A stretch of DNA of 64,000 nucleotides from Sediminibacterium sp. (GTDB taxonomy: Bacteria > Bacteroidota > Bacteroidia > Chitinophagales > Chitinophagaceae), in contig JAEUVE010000020.1 in assembly GCA_016786865.1 (NCBI GenBank), positions 62,001 through 126,000 on the forward strand, read 5' to 3'. Of this stretch, positions 36,477 through 44,328 are shown piece by piece. The notes below the pieces were generated by a model that was given only the letters and a program-made list of their open reading frames with translations, searched no databases and had not been told where the DNA came from. The position numbers and the translations under genes are program-made. Position 1 is the stretch's first letter, and every line of letters begins with the position of its first letter.

Positions 36477-37133
36477 CTATATTTTTGGTGCATTTCCGGA
36501 AACCCGGTTAATAAATGCTGTTTTGGAGTTGACATTGGTTTTCTTATACATATTCTTGATATGCTCATTCACCGTGGTATAGGAGATAGAAAGCAGTACT
36601 GCAATTTCTTTGTAGCTGGAACCATTTAACAATAACTCAGCCACCTGCACTTCTCTTTGCGTTAATCCGAAATCTGCGAGGGAATCATTGCTTCCGCCCG
36701 TTTTATAAATTGCTCTGGCTCTGTCCATCAAATTGGTAATGATTTCAGGTTGTAAAACCGTTCCGCCAGACTTCAGCACTTCAATCTGGTGCTTCAGCTC
36801 AGCCAGTCTGAATGGCTTAAGTAAAAAACCATTTGCACCATTCATCATTGCCTGCCAGGCAATATGCGGATCCGTATTTCCGGAAATCACCAATATTTTA
36901 ACACCATCGTAATAGCCGCTGATAACAGAAATTGCATCAAGTCCGGAGATTCCGGGCAATCCGATATCCAGTAAAACACAATCCGGCACAATGCCGGCTT
37001 CTTCCCTGAGGGAAATCCATTTCTCAACACTGTTGCAGGAAAATACCAGGGAAAGATCGCTCTCCAATGCGATGTAACTTTCCAGGGTTTGCCTGAGCCG
37101 TATTTTATCTTCTATAATTCCGATTAAATACAT
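36477..37133 (-). CDS. NarL/LuxR-type response regulator
   Basis: 218 aa. Receiver about 1-120 (Asp56 in CVLLDIGLPGISG; lysine in FLLKPFRLAE) and a LuxR helix-turn-helix about 155-215 (LTQREVQVAELLLNGSSYKEIAVLLSIS, TTVNEHIKNMYKKTNV). First gene of the operon; ATG at 37133 chosen over an in-frame ATG at 37154 since receivers usually start close to the first strand. It could control its own operon. Confidence 0.85.
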   Translation of the reverse strand: MYLIGIIEDKIRLRQTLESYIALESDLSLVFSCNSVEKWISLREEAGIVPDCVLLDIGLPGISGLDAISVISGYYDGVKILVISGNTDPHIAWQAMMNGANGFLLKPFRLAELKHQIEVLKSGGTVLQPEIITNLMDRARAIYKTGGSNDSLADFGLTQREVQVAELLLNGSSYKEIAVLLSISYTTVNEHIKNMYKKTNVNSKTAFINRVSGNAPKI

Positions 37134-37189
37134 AAGATGTTGATCTTCAAACAATTTTGCGTAAAAAACAATTTGCTTTTTGCTACATC

Positions 37190-37197
37190 AAATTTAC
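37190..37197 (-). promoter_or_regulatory. -7 element TAAATTTG of the phosphorelay operon
   Basis: Exact TAnnTTTG, 56 nt before the ATG at 37133. A dyad TCCCT-N6-AGGGA (37221-37236) lies about 44 bp upstream of the implied start, an activator position. Confidence 0.4.
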
Positions 37198-37204
37198 TCA
37201 ATAA

Positions 37205-37238
37205 TAGGGATAGGAATCACTCCCTCGAATTAGGGATA
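37205..37238. repeat. TAGGGATA direct repeats and TCCCT-N6-AGGGA dyad
   Basis: TAGGGATA occurs at 37205-37212 and 37231-37238, 26 bp apart. The second copy also forms one arm of a dyad, TCCCT/AGGGA, at 37221-37236. It is upstream of the phosphorelay operon and is a candidate binding site. Confidence 0.35.
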
Positions 37239-37277
37239 AAAAGGAATAAAGTTTAAAAAAATACACATAAATAGTCG

Positions 37278-37294
37278 TTTTTGTTCAACAAAAA
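37278..37294. repeat. 17-bp palindrome TTTTTGTTCAACAAAAA
   Basis: Perfect 8-base arms with one central base in the gap between the thioredoxin-like gene and the phosphorelay operon. It could be an operator or a weak termination signal for the thioredoxin-like gene. Confidence 0.4.
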
Positions 37295-37363
37295 GCGGCC
37301 GGTTTAATCAAAATCCGGAAGATGTATGAAAAATTCGGTTTGTGAAAAATCGGCCTGGGACGA

Positions 37364-38821
37364 TTATTTTTTTGCATCCATCAATGCATCAAATTGTTCG
37401 AGAGACAACTGTTTTGCAATGATTCTTTTGTCTTTATCGAGCAGGTATAGTGTAGGTGTTTTGAAAATATCGTACAACTGTCTGAAGTTAGGAATGCCGG
37501 CTTTTTCTTCTGCCGACTTTGCTGCTGCAGTTTGATAAGCTTGTATCCATTCAGGAGAAAGTTTCTTTTCGCTGATGAATTTTTTCCATGCTGCTATTTC
37601 CTTCTCATAAATATTTACAGAGTATACTGCAACACCCTTTGCTTTCCATTTTGCTTTGTATAAAGAATCCAAACGGGGTATTTCCTCTTTACAATGGCCA
37701 CAGTTGGGATCCCAGAATGCCACTACTGTAAATGGCGCTTTCACCTGGTAAAGCGATTTTATGACACCTGTTGTATCTGTCAGGTTCAGTTGTGGTGCGG
37801 GCAATCCCAGCTGATTGGCCATCAGGCTGTAAGCCCTTTCTGTAATGGTTTTGCGCGATGCTGTATTCAGCAAGACTGTGTCCCCTTTGGCATAAAAATT
37901 TTCGAAAATATATACGAATACTTTATCCTGCCCCATGTATTCGGGATTTATATACTTATTGGTAAATTTTGTAAGCAAATAGGGATATATTTCCTTTCCG
38001 GTTCTTGCAGACAACAACAGATACTTCACTTCTGCAATAATAGAATCCGGATCCGGCGACACGTAATATTTAAAATAATCTTCCAGTTTGGTTTCAAAAA
38101 AAGGAGTCCGCAGCAAACGATCGTCGTTGAACATCACATCATCCCAAAAATGTGTTTTCACATAACGGTACGGATACAGAGAATCGGGTTTTCCGTTGAC
38201 CACCGGAACGGATGGAGGGGTTGGCCGCCGCATGGTATTCAGCAATACCGTCAGCAGCGAATTGGGATACTTGTTGCTGATATTTACACGATAAGCTTCC
38301 AGCTCCGATTCGGTTTGCAAAATCGCACTGCGTAAACGTGCTGAATCCTGTGCGTTGGGGGCCGTTTTGTATTCATGCTCCAGTTGCTGCCTTAACTTCC
38401 CCTTTTCGGTAGAAAAAAGGGCATATTGCTTAAAAAGGTCGTTTTCTGGTGAACCGGTAATCTGAGCGCTTTCTTTACGGGTAGTATCGGCTACAATATT
38501 AAAATGCTGTTTATCGTCCATCAGCAGTTCAAACTGAATGGTGTAACTGGGAGAAACCACAAAATAGATCCCTCCGGTTAATTTGGTGGCTCCTTTGAAC
38601 TGCCCCTGACTTTTAGCATCCAGCCTGGCTGAATCTACGAGGGTCATTCCTTTGCCAAAATAGCTTCCCAGATACACGGTACAGTTTTTCAGCGGCGTGA
38701 GGGTGATGGAAATCTGGCGCCCCTTTGCCGGCAAGGATTTTACGGCTGCGGAAGCAGGCTTCTGGGCCAATAACTGTACCTGTACAGATAAAACAAGCAG
38801 ATAGATCAGTAAAAAACGCAT
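37364..38821 (-). CDS. Exported thioredoxin-fold protein (DUF4369/DUF5106-like)
   Basis: 485 aa. A signal peptide (MRFLLIYLLVLSVQVQLLAQ, ATG at 38821) precedes a DUF4369-type beta domain (about 30-135), a helical DUF5106-like middle, and a C-terminal thioredoxin fold with CxxC in FWDPNCGHCKEEIP. It is probably a periplasmic thiol-disulfide protein. The cis-proline motif TPTLYLLD near the end is present. A one-mismatch -7 element (TAATCTTG, 38827-38834) ends 5 nt before the ATG. It is divergent from rlmD by 53 bp. Confidence 0.8.
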   Translation of the reverse strand: MRFLLIYLLVLSVQVQLLAQKPASAAVKSLPAKGRQISITLTPLKNCTVYLGSYFGKGMTLVDSARLDAKSQGQFKGATKLTGGIYFVVSPSYTIQFELLMDDKQHFNIVADTTRKESAQITGSPENDLFKQYALFSTEKGKLRQQLEHEYKTAPNAQDSARLRSAILQTESELEAYRVNISNKYPNSLLTVLLNTMRRPTPPSVPVVNGKPDSLYPYRYVKTHFWDDVMFNDDRLLRTPFFETKLEDYFKYYVSPDPDSIIAEVKYLLLSARTGKEIYPYLLTKFTNKYINPEYMGQDKVFVYIFENFYAKGDTVLLNTASRKTITERAYSLMANQLGLPAPQLNLTDTTGVIKSLYQVKAPFTVVAFWDPNCGHCKEEIPRLDSLYKAKWKAKGVAVYSVNIYEKEIAAWKKFISEKKLSPEWIQAYQTAAAKSAEEKAGIPNFRQLYDIFKTPTLYLLDKDKRIIAKQLSLEQFDALMDAKK

Positions 38822-38862
38822 ATCCTCAAGATTAAGCATAAAAATAAGTAAATAAACGGGCT

Positions 38863-38870
38863 TACATTTG
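38863..38870 (+). promoter_or_regulatory. -7 element TACATTTG for the rlmD operon
   Basis: Exact TAnnTTTG ending only 4 nt before the GTG at 38875. It implies a leaderless start, or use of a GTG seven codons later at 38896. Confidence 0.5.
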
Positions 38871-38874
38871 CCCG

Positions 38875-40299
38875 GTGAGAAAGCAAAAAAAAATAGTGGT
38901 ACTGGAAAAAGTACTTGTTCAGGATTACGCGGCCGAAGGAAAATCGCTTGCGCGGGTAGACGGCAAAGTGGTATTTATTGAAGGCGCCGTTCCGGGTGAT
39001 ATTGTAGATATTCAATTATCCAAAAACAAATCGGACTGGGCCGAAGGACATACCATCAAAATCCACGAGTACGCCGCAGACAGGGTAACCCCCTTTTGTG
39101 AACATTTTGGCGTTTGCGGAGGTTGTCAATGGCAAATGCTCCCTTACGAAAAACAACTGTTCTATAAACAAAAGCAGGTCACAGATAACCTTACCCGTAT
39201 CGCAAAAATAGACCTGCCACCCATTGCCCCTATCATTGGTGCGGAACAAACCGAACGATACCGCAACAAAATGGAATATACTTTTGCTACCAAAAAATAT
39301 ATTCCGACAGAAGAATTTCGCAAAATGAAAGAGAGCGGAGCAGACTTCGGCACTCAGCCGGGGGCAGCGGGTTTTCATGTTCGTGGATTCTTCGATAAAG
39401 TAGTGGAAATTGATACCTGCCATTTGCAGGAAGAACCTACCAACCTGATCCGCAAAACCATTGCGGCATTTGCAATTGAACAAGGACTCCCTTTTTATGA
39501 TATCAAGCGGCACGAAGGATGGATCCGCAATCTGTTGATCCGGACCAGCACTACAGGAGAACTGATGGTAAATGTGGTCATTGCGTACGAAGATGAACCA
39601 CACAGAATTCAGTTGCTGAATCTGTTACTGGAAAAATTTCCTCAGATCACCACCTTATTATACACCATCAATAGCAAAAAGAACGACAGCCTGCATGATC
39701 AGGAGCCTGTTACCTATTTTGGTAAGGGCTATATTATAGAAAAGCTGGAAAACCTGCAGTTCAAAATCAGCCCCAGGTCTTTTTTTCAGACCAATACCCG
39801 TCAGGCCGAAAAGCTCTATGCTGTTACCCGTGAGTTTGCCGAGCTGGATGGCTCACAGATGGTATATGATCTTTATTGCGGAACAGGAAGCATTGGCTTA
39901 TTTGTTAGCCATCAGGCAAAAAAGCTGGTTGGAGTGGAGGTGGTGGCAGATGCGATTGAAGACGCAAAAGAGAATGCTGAACTGAACCAGGTAAAGCATG
40001 CTTCGTTTTTTGCGGGAGATGTGATCGAAATCTGCGATGATGCATTTTTTGAAAAGCACGGAAAACCCGATGTAGTAATTACCGACCCCCCCAGAGCAGG
40101 GATGCACGAAAAACTGATCCGGAAATTACTGGAAATGGCAGCTCCCACAGTTGTGTATGTGAGTTGTAATCCTGCCACGCAGGCCAGGGACCTGGGTTTG
40201 CTCAGTGAACGTTATAAAGTTACCCGCATTCAACCGGTAGACATGTTTCCACACACCCTCCACATCGAAAATGTAGTACAATTGAAATTAATTCAATAA
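38875..40299 (+). CDS. rlmD: 23S rRNA (uracil-5-)-methyltransferase RlmD family
   Basis: 474 aa, TrmA/RlmD family. An N-terminal TRAM domain (AAEGKSLARVDGKVVFIEGAVPGDIV) is followed by Fe-S cysteines 75, 81, 84 (CEHFGVCGGC) and a fourth in DTCHLQEEP. The methyltransferase has YDLYCGTGSIGL for S-adenosylmethionine and the catalytic Cys in VSCNPATQARDL. Family members methylate U1939 or U747 of 23S rRNA; the exact target in this organism is not certain. GTG start; first gene of a six-gene operon. Confidence 0.9.
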   Translation: MRKQKKIVVLEKVLVQDYAAEGKSLARVDGKVVFIEGAVPGDIVDIQLSKNKSDWAEGHTIKIHEYAADRVTPFCEHFGVCGGCQWQMLPYEKQLFYKQKQVTDNLTRIAKIDLPPIAPIIGAEQTERYRNKMEYTFATKKYIPTEEFRKMKESGADFGTQPGAAGFHVRGFFDKVVEIDTCHLQEEPTNLIRKTIAAFAIEQGLPFYDIKRHEGWIRNLLIRTSTTGELMVNVVIAYEDEPHRIQLLNLLLEKFPQITTLLYTINSKKNDSLHDQEPVTYFGKGYIIEKLENLQFKISPRSFFQTNTRQAEKLYAVTREFAELDGSQMVYDLYCGTGSIGLFVSHQAKKLVGVEVVADAIEDAKENAELNQVKHASFFAGDVIEICDDAFFEKHGKPDVVITDPPRAGMHEKLIRKLLEMAAPTVVYVSCNPATQARDLGLLSERYKVTRIQPVDMFPHTLHIENVVQLKLIQ

Positions 40300-40300
40300 T

Positions 40301-41143
40301 ATGACCGAATTCAGACCAAGCAGATTTGAAATATTGCCCACTATTGTCAAAAACCTGCTCATCATCAACGGCTTATTCTTTCTGGCGCAGAACTCACTGT
40401 CCGGGCCAATGGGATACTTTGATTTTGAAGAAGTTTTTGCCCTTCACGCATGGCAAAGCAGCCTGTTCAAACCATGGCAACTAATTACACATATGTTTCT
40501 GCATGGAGACTTCGGGCATATCCTGGGGAATATGTTTGCACTCTGGATGTTTGGTTCCATTCTGGAAAACCTCTGGGGATCCAAGCGCTTTCTTACTTTT
40601 TATCTGGTTTGCGGACTGGGGGCAGCACTAATACACCTGCTTTTCCTTAGTTACGAATTTATTCCGCTTACCAACGATTATGAAGCCGTTTTCCGATTAC
40701 ACGACAGCGGAGGTGCCTCCTTCAACAAAGCCATGATCGGCTTTATCGAAAAATACCATATCCGCTTTGAGAATCAGCAATACCTGATCAGCAACCTGAT
40801 AAACAACCCGGAAAATAGTATACTGAGTTCCAAAATGTTCGAATTCATTACCAGTTATTATCAGCAAAACCTGAATACCGCCACACTGGGAGCCAGCGGA
40901 GCTGTTTTTGGTGTATTAGCGGCCTTTGTATACCTCTTCCCCAACACCTATATCTATGTATATTTTCTCATACCGGTAAAAGCCAAATGGATCGGACTGA
41001 TCTATTTCGGATACGAAGTTGTTTTTGCACTGAAAAACTCTGCGGGAGACAATGTGGCCCGCTGGGCACATATTGGTGGCGCTATCGTTGGGCTGATCAT
41101 CGTAATGACCTGGAACAAAACCAGAAAAAAAACGTTTTATTAG
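40301..41143 (+). CDS. Rhomboid intramembrane protease (active form)
   Basis: 280 aa with about six membrane segments. The catalytic pair is present: Ser199 in GASGAVFG and His257 in WAHIGG, with the HxxxN-type motif HGDFGHILGN (near 68-77). An extra soluble stretch of about 70 residues (120-190) sits between helices. It should cut membrane proteins within the bilayer. Start 1 bp after rlmD and 1 bp before the second rhomboid. Confidence 0.9.
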   Translation: MTEFRPSRFEILPTIVKNLLIINGLFFLAQNSLSGPMGYFDFEEVFALHAWQSSLFKPWQLITHMFLHGDFGHILGNMFALWMFGSILENLWGSKRFLTFYLVCGLGAALIHLLFLSYEFIPLTNDYEAVFRLHDSGGASFNKAMIGFIEKYHIRFENQQYLISNLINNPENSILSSKMFEFITSYYQQNLNTATLGASGAVFGVLAAFVYLFPNTYIYVYFLIPVKAKWIGLIYFGYEVVFALKNSAGDNVARWAHIGGAIVGLIIVMTWNKTRKKTFY

Positions 41144-41144
41144 T

Positions 41145-42068
41145 ATGCCCAATCAATCCTATAAGTCTTCCGGAAAAATTTTGTTGGGTCAGGACAACAA
41201 TGCGTTGGTAATTTTATTTGCCATCAATACACTGGTTTTTGTGATCATCAACATGATCAAGGTTATCTATTATTTATCAGATATCCCCATCGACTTTTTT
41301 TACAGCCAGATTCTGAACTGGTTCACATTACCGGCCTCCCCCGGGATACTGCTCAGCAGGCCATGGACCCTGATCACCTACATGTTTACACATTACAGTA
41401 TCTGGCACCTGGTTTCGACCATCATGTGGCTATGGGCTTTTGGCTACGTTTTACAGGACCTTGCAGGAAACACCCGCCTGATTCCGATCTATCTTTACGG
41501 AGGTGCAATTGGAGCAGTTGTATTCATACTAATGAACAATTTGTTTCCTGCACTGGAAAGAAATCTGGCAACCACCGCCCCCATGTTGGGAGGCAGCGCG
41601 GCAGTTGTAGCAGTTGCGATTGCAACAACCACTGCCGCTCCGGATTACAGGATATTTCCCATGATCAACGGCGGTATTCCTTTGTGGGCAATCACATTGA
41701 TTTTTGTAGCCATTCATTTCAGTGCCATCTCCGGAGGCAATGCAGGTGTAATCGGAGCTTCGCTTGCTGGAGGTGCTATTGGTTTTATCTATGTAAAACA
41801 ACTGCAAAAGGGAAACGACTGGGGCGCCTGGATGCTGCGACTGGTTAACTGGCTGAACGATTTATTGAATCCGGATAAAAAGCAACAACAACGCAGTCGG
41901 ACAGAAAAAAATTTTTACAGAACAAACCGCAAACCCTACGAAAAGATCGCCAACAGCACCCAGGAACGTCTGGATGAAATACTCGACAAGATCAATCAAC
42001 AGGGATATTCTTTTTTAACGGATGAGGAAAAGGCTTTTCTGCAAAGAGCAGGAAATGAAGATCTTTAA
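41145..42068 (+). CDS. Rhomboid-like protein lacking the catalytic His
   Basis: 307 aa, about six membrane segments plus a hydrophilic tail (240-307, ending in a DUF6576-like helical motif with RLDEILDKINQQGYSFLTDEEK). Ser151 in LGGSAAVV is kept, but where active rhomboids have AH(L/I)xG this one reads ASLAGG (Ser206, codon TCG at 41760). A rhomboid with Ser but no His should be inactive and may be a chaperone-like or regulatory pseudoprotease, like iRhoms. It is coupled to the active gene. Confidence 0.8.
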   Translation: MPNQSYKSSGKILLGQDNNALVILFAINTLVFVIINMIKVIYYLSDIPIDFFYSQILNWFTLPASPGILLSRPWTLITYMFTHYSIWHLVSTIMWLWAFGYVLQDLAGNTRLIPIYLYGGAIGAVVFILMNNLFPALERNLATTAPMLGGSAAVVAVAIATTTAAPDYRIFPMINGGIPLWAITLIFVAIHFSAISGGNAGVIGASLAGGAIGFIYVKQLQKGNDWGAWMLRLVNWLNDLLNPDKKQQQRSRTEKNFYRTNRKPYEKIANSTQERLDEILDKINQQGYSFLTDEEKAFLQRAGNEDL

Positions 42069-42071
42069 TGT

Positions 42072-43190
42072 ATGAAGGAACCCAGATTCTTAGTTTTGGC
42101 ACAGCGTATACTCCTCATTGCAGGAATCGCTTTTTCCATTTTGTTTCTGATTGCCTGTTTTTCTGCTAATATTCACCCGGATGATTTTTACCCGGCCACG
42201 TATTTTGCAATTGGCTTTCCTGTTTTATTACTTGGCATGATTTTCTGGTGTTTTGTTGCACTGTATTTTTTTAGAAAGCAAAGTTGGATTTTCTTTTTGT
42301 TGTTGCTCCCGGCTGTAAGCAATATTCGCAGCGGTATTGCCTTCAACACCAATGGAAATAAAGTACCGGTAAAAAAAACCGGCCAGATCCGTGTTCTTTC
42401 CTGGAATGTAAATGAGTTTGTGTATGGTCATTATTCCGATAAAGAATGGGAGACCAAACAAAAAAGCATGATGCAGTTTATCCGGGAATCCAATGCAGAT
42501 ATGCTCTGCTTCCAGGATTTTGTGCCTGTACCGTACAACAACGACATCAACGTTCAGAAATACATCACCGATTCGCTTCATTATCCATATTCTTATTTCA
42601 GTATGGATGGAATTAACTACGGAACCATTATTTTTTCCAGAATTCCCATTCAGGACAGCGGAAGAATTAAGTATAGAGAAAAGGTATACCCCGAAAGTCT
42701 TGCCTGGGCAGATGTACATGTTGATGGAAAGCCATTCAGGGTATACAATACCCATTTAAGATCCATGTACCTTCACCAATCGGTGATTACACCTGCAACC
42801 ATCGGCTACCTGGAATTTGTAAAGGAAGACACCGGATTCTTATTTCATTCAACCAGATTGGAAAGACTGGCATATTTTGACCGCATTCACTCACATCAGG
42901 CAGAACTGGTTAAAGAACAATTGAATAGAACAACCGTTCCGCATATTTTTTGTGCAGACCTGAATGCCGTTCCTGCAAGTTACACGTATAATTTGCTGCA
43001 AAAAGGGATGAAGGATGCCTTTCTGGAGAAAGGAGCAGGATTGGGCGGAACCTATCATCGTTTTTCACCTACCCTCAGAATCGACGTACTGCTTACCAGT
43101 AAAAGTATCCGGACCGAACGATATTATTCACCTTCTCTAAAGCTCTCAGACCACTACCCCATTCTGACCGACCTGTATTTGGGAAACTGA
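42072..43190 (+). CDS. Membrane-anchored EEP-family protein (1)
   Basis: 372 aa. Two to three hydrophobic segments fill residues 10-95; the rest is an endonuclease/exonuclease/phosphatase fold with SWNVNEF, CFQDFVP, THLRSM, CADLNAVPAS and SDHYPIL, carrying the metal-binding Asn, Asp and His. Members hydrolyse nucleic acids, phospholipids or phosphoinositides. Membrane anchoring with the domain outside suggests envelope function. The next gene is a divergent copy with the same layout. Confidence 0.85.
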   Translation: MKEPRFLVLAQRILLIAGIAFSILFLIACFSANIHPDDFYPATYFAIGFPVLLLGMIFWCFVALYFFRKQSWIFFLLLLPAVSNIRSGIAFNTNGNKVPVKKTGQIRVLSWNVNEFVYGHYSDKEWETKQKSMMQFIRESNADMLCFQDFVPVPYNNDINVQKYITDSLHYPYSYFSMDGINYGTIIFSRIPIQDSGRIKYREKVYPESLAWADVHVDGKPFRVYNTHLRSMYLHQSVITPATIGYLEFVKEDTGFLFHSTRLERLAYFDRIHSHQAELVKEQLNRTTVPHIFCADLNAVPASYTYNLLQKGMKDAFLEKGAGLGGTYHRFSPTLRIDVLLTSKSIRTERYYSPSLKLSDHYPILTDLYLGN

Positions 43191-43208
43191 TTTTTTGTAC
43201 TTTTAATT

Positions 43209-44312
43209 ATGGCTAAAAGCTGGCTGCGAAGAGCTACCAAAACGTTTATTATTGCTGTAAACCTGATCCTGGGGTTGTTTTTCTTAATTGCAGCACTGTC
43301 TCCCTATATCAATCCGGAAGGATGGTGGCTGCATGGCTTTCTTGCATTGGTTACGCCATACCTGATCCTTGTATTACTGTTGTTTATTTTGTTCTGGTTA
43401 ATCAGCCGGCCTGCCTGGTCGCTCATTTCTATTTTAGCCCTTGCAATCGGGTGGAAACAACTTCCGGTTGTTTTTGCCTGGAGCGGAGATGCTGGTTTCA
43501 CCAAGAGAAAACCTGAAAATACCATCCGTGTAGCCAACTGGAACGTGCAAAGCTTTAACGGGCTTACCAAAAACAAAGATGCAAAAAGAAGAATGCGGAT
43601 TGAAGTGGCCGAAAGCATCCTGAAAAACAGTCCCGACATTATCTGTATGCAGGAGTTCAACAGCGCCAATTCAGAAAACAATATTGCCCTTTTCAGTAAA
43701 TCACACCCTTACTATTATTTTTCAAAGGATTATACCCGTGCAGGCGGAGCCTACCAGTCGGGGTGCATTATTTTCTCAAAATATCCCGTAATAGACAGCC
43801 TTAGAATTGGTTTCCCTACGCCGGAGAGCCTTATTTATATAGATATCCTCAAAGGAGAAGATACGATAAGAATATTCACAACCCACCTTCAATCCTTTCA
43901 GTTTAAAAAAGACGACTACCAGGATATTGAACACATCAGGGAATCAGATAACGAAACCCTGTCTGCATCCCGAAGCCTTATGCTCAAAATGAAGGAAGCT
44001 TACCGAAAAAGAGGTGGTCAGACAGATATTGTGCAAAAAGCGCTTTCGCTGAGCCCTTATCCTTCTCTGATTTGCGGAGATTTCAACGATGTGCCCAATT
44101 CTTACACCTATTTTAACATTAAGGGCAACTGGCAGGATGCTTTTTTACAAAAGGGTTTCGGCATTGGAAGAACCTTTATTTCCCTGGCTCCTACACTACG
44201 GATCGACTATATTCTTGCCAGCCGGCACTTTGAAGTGAAGCAATTTGATATGGTAGACGAAGCACTCAGCGATCATATTATGCTATTGGCTGATCTTCGT
44301 TTGAAAAAATGA
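43209..44312 (+). CDS. Membrane-anchored EEP-family protein (2)
   Basis: 367 aa, parallel to the previous protein: hydrophobic segments in residues about 10-90, then an EEP domain with NWNVQSFNG, CMQEFNS, THLQSF, CGDFNDVPNS and SDHIMLL. The two are tandem paralogues with clear divergence. A one-mismatch -7 element (TACTTTTA) lies 3 nt before the ATG, but it may equally be read from the operon promoter. Confidence 0.85.
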   Translation: MAKSWLRRATKTFIIAVNLILGLFFLIAALSPYINPEGWWLHGFLALVTPYLILVLLLFILFWLISRPAWSLISILALAIGWKQLPVVFAWSGDAGFTKRKPENTIRVANWNVQSFNGLTKNKDAKRRMRIEVAESILKNSPDIICMQEFNSANSENNIALFSKSHPYYYFSKDYTRAGGAYQSGCIIFSKYPVIDSLRIGFPTPESLIYIDILKGEDTIRIFTTHLQSFQFKKDDYQDIEHIRESDNETLSASRSLMLKMKEAYRKRGGQTDIVQKALSLSPYPSLICGDFNDVPNSYTYFNIKGNWQDAFLQKGFGIGRTFISLAPTLRIDYILASRHFEVKQFDMVDEALSDHIMLLADLRLKK

Positions 44313-44328
44313 AATAATTTCGCACCAA

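Noticed and set aside
37264..37273. CACATAAATA as a fifth operator copy
   Set aside because: Only one half matches; the other half (GTCG) does not form the dyad. Mentioned only as a partial match.
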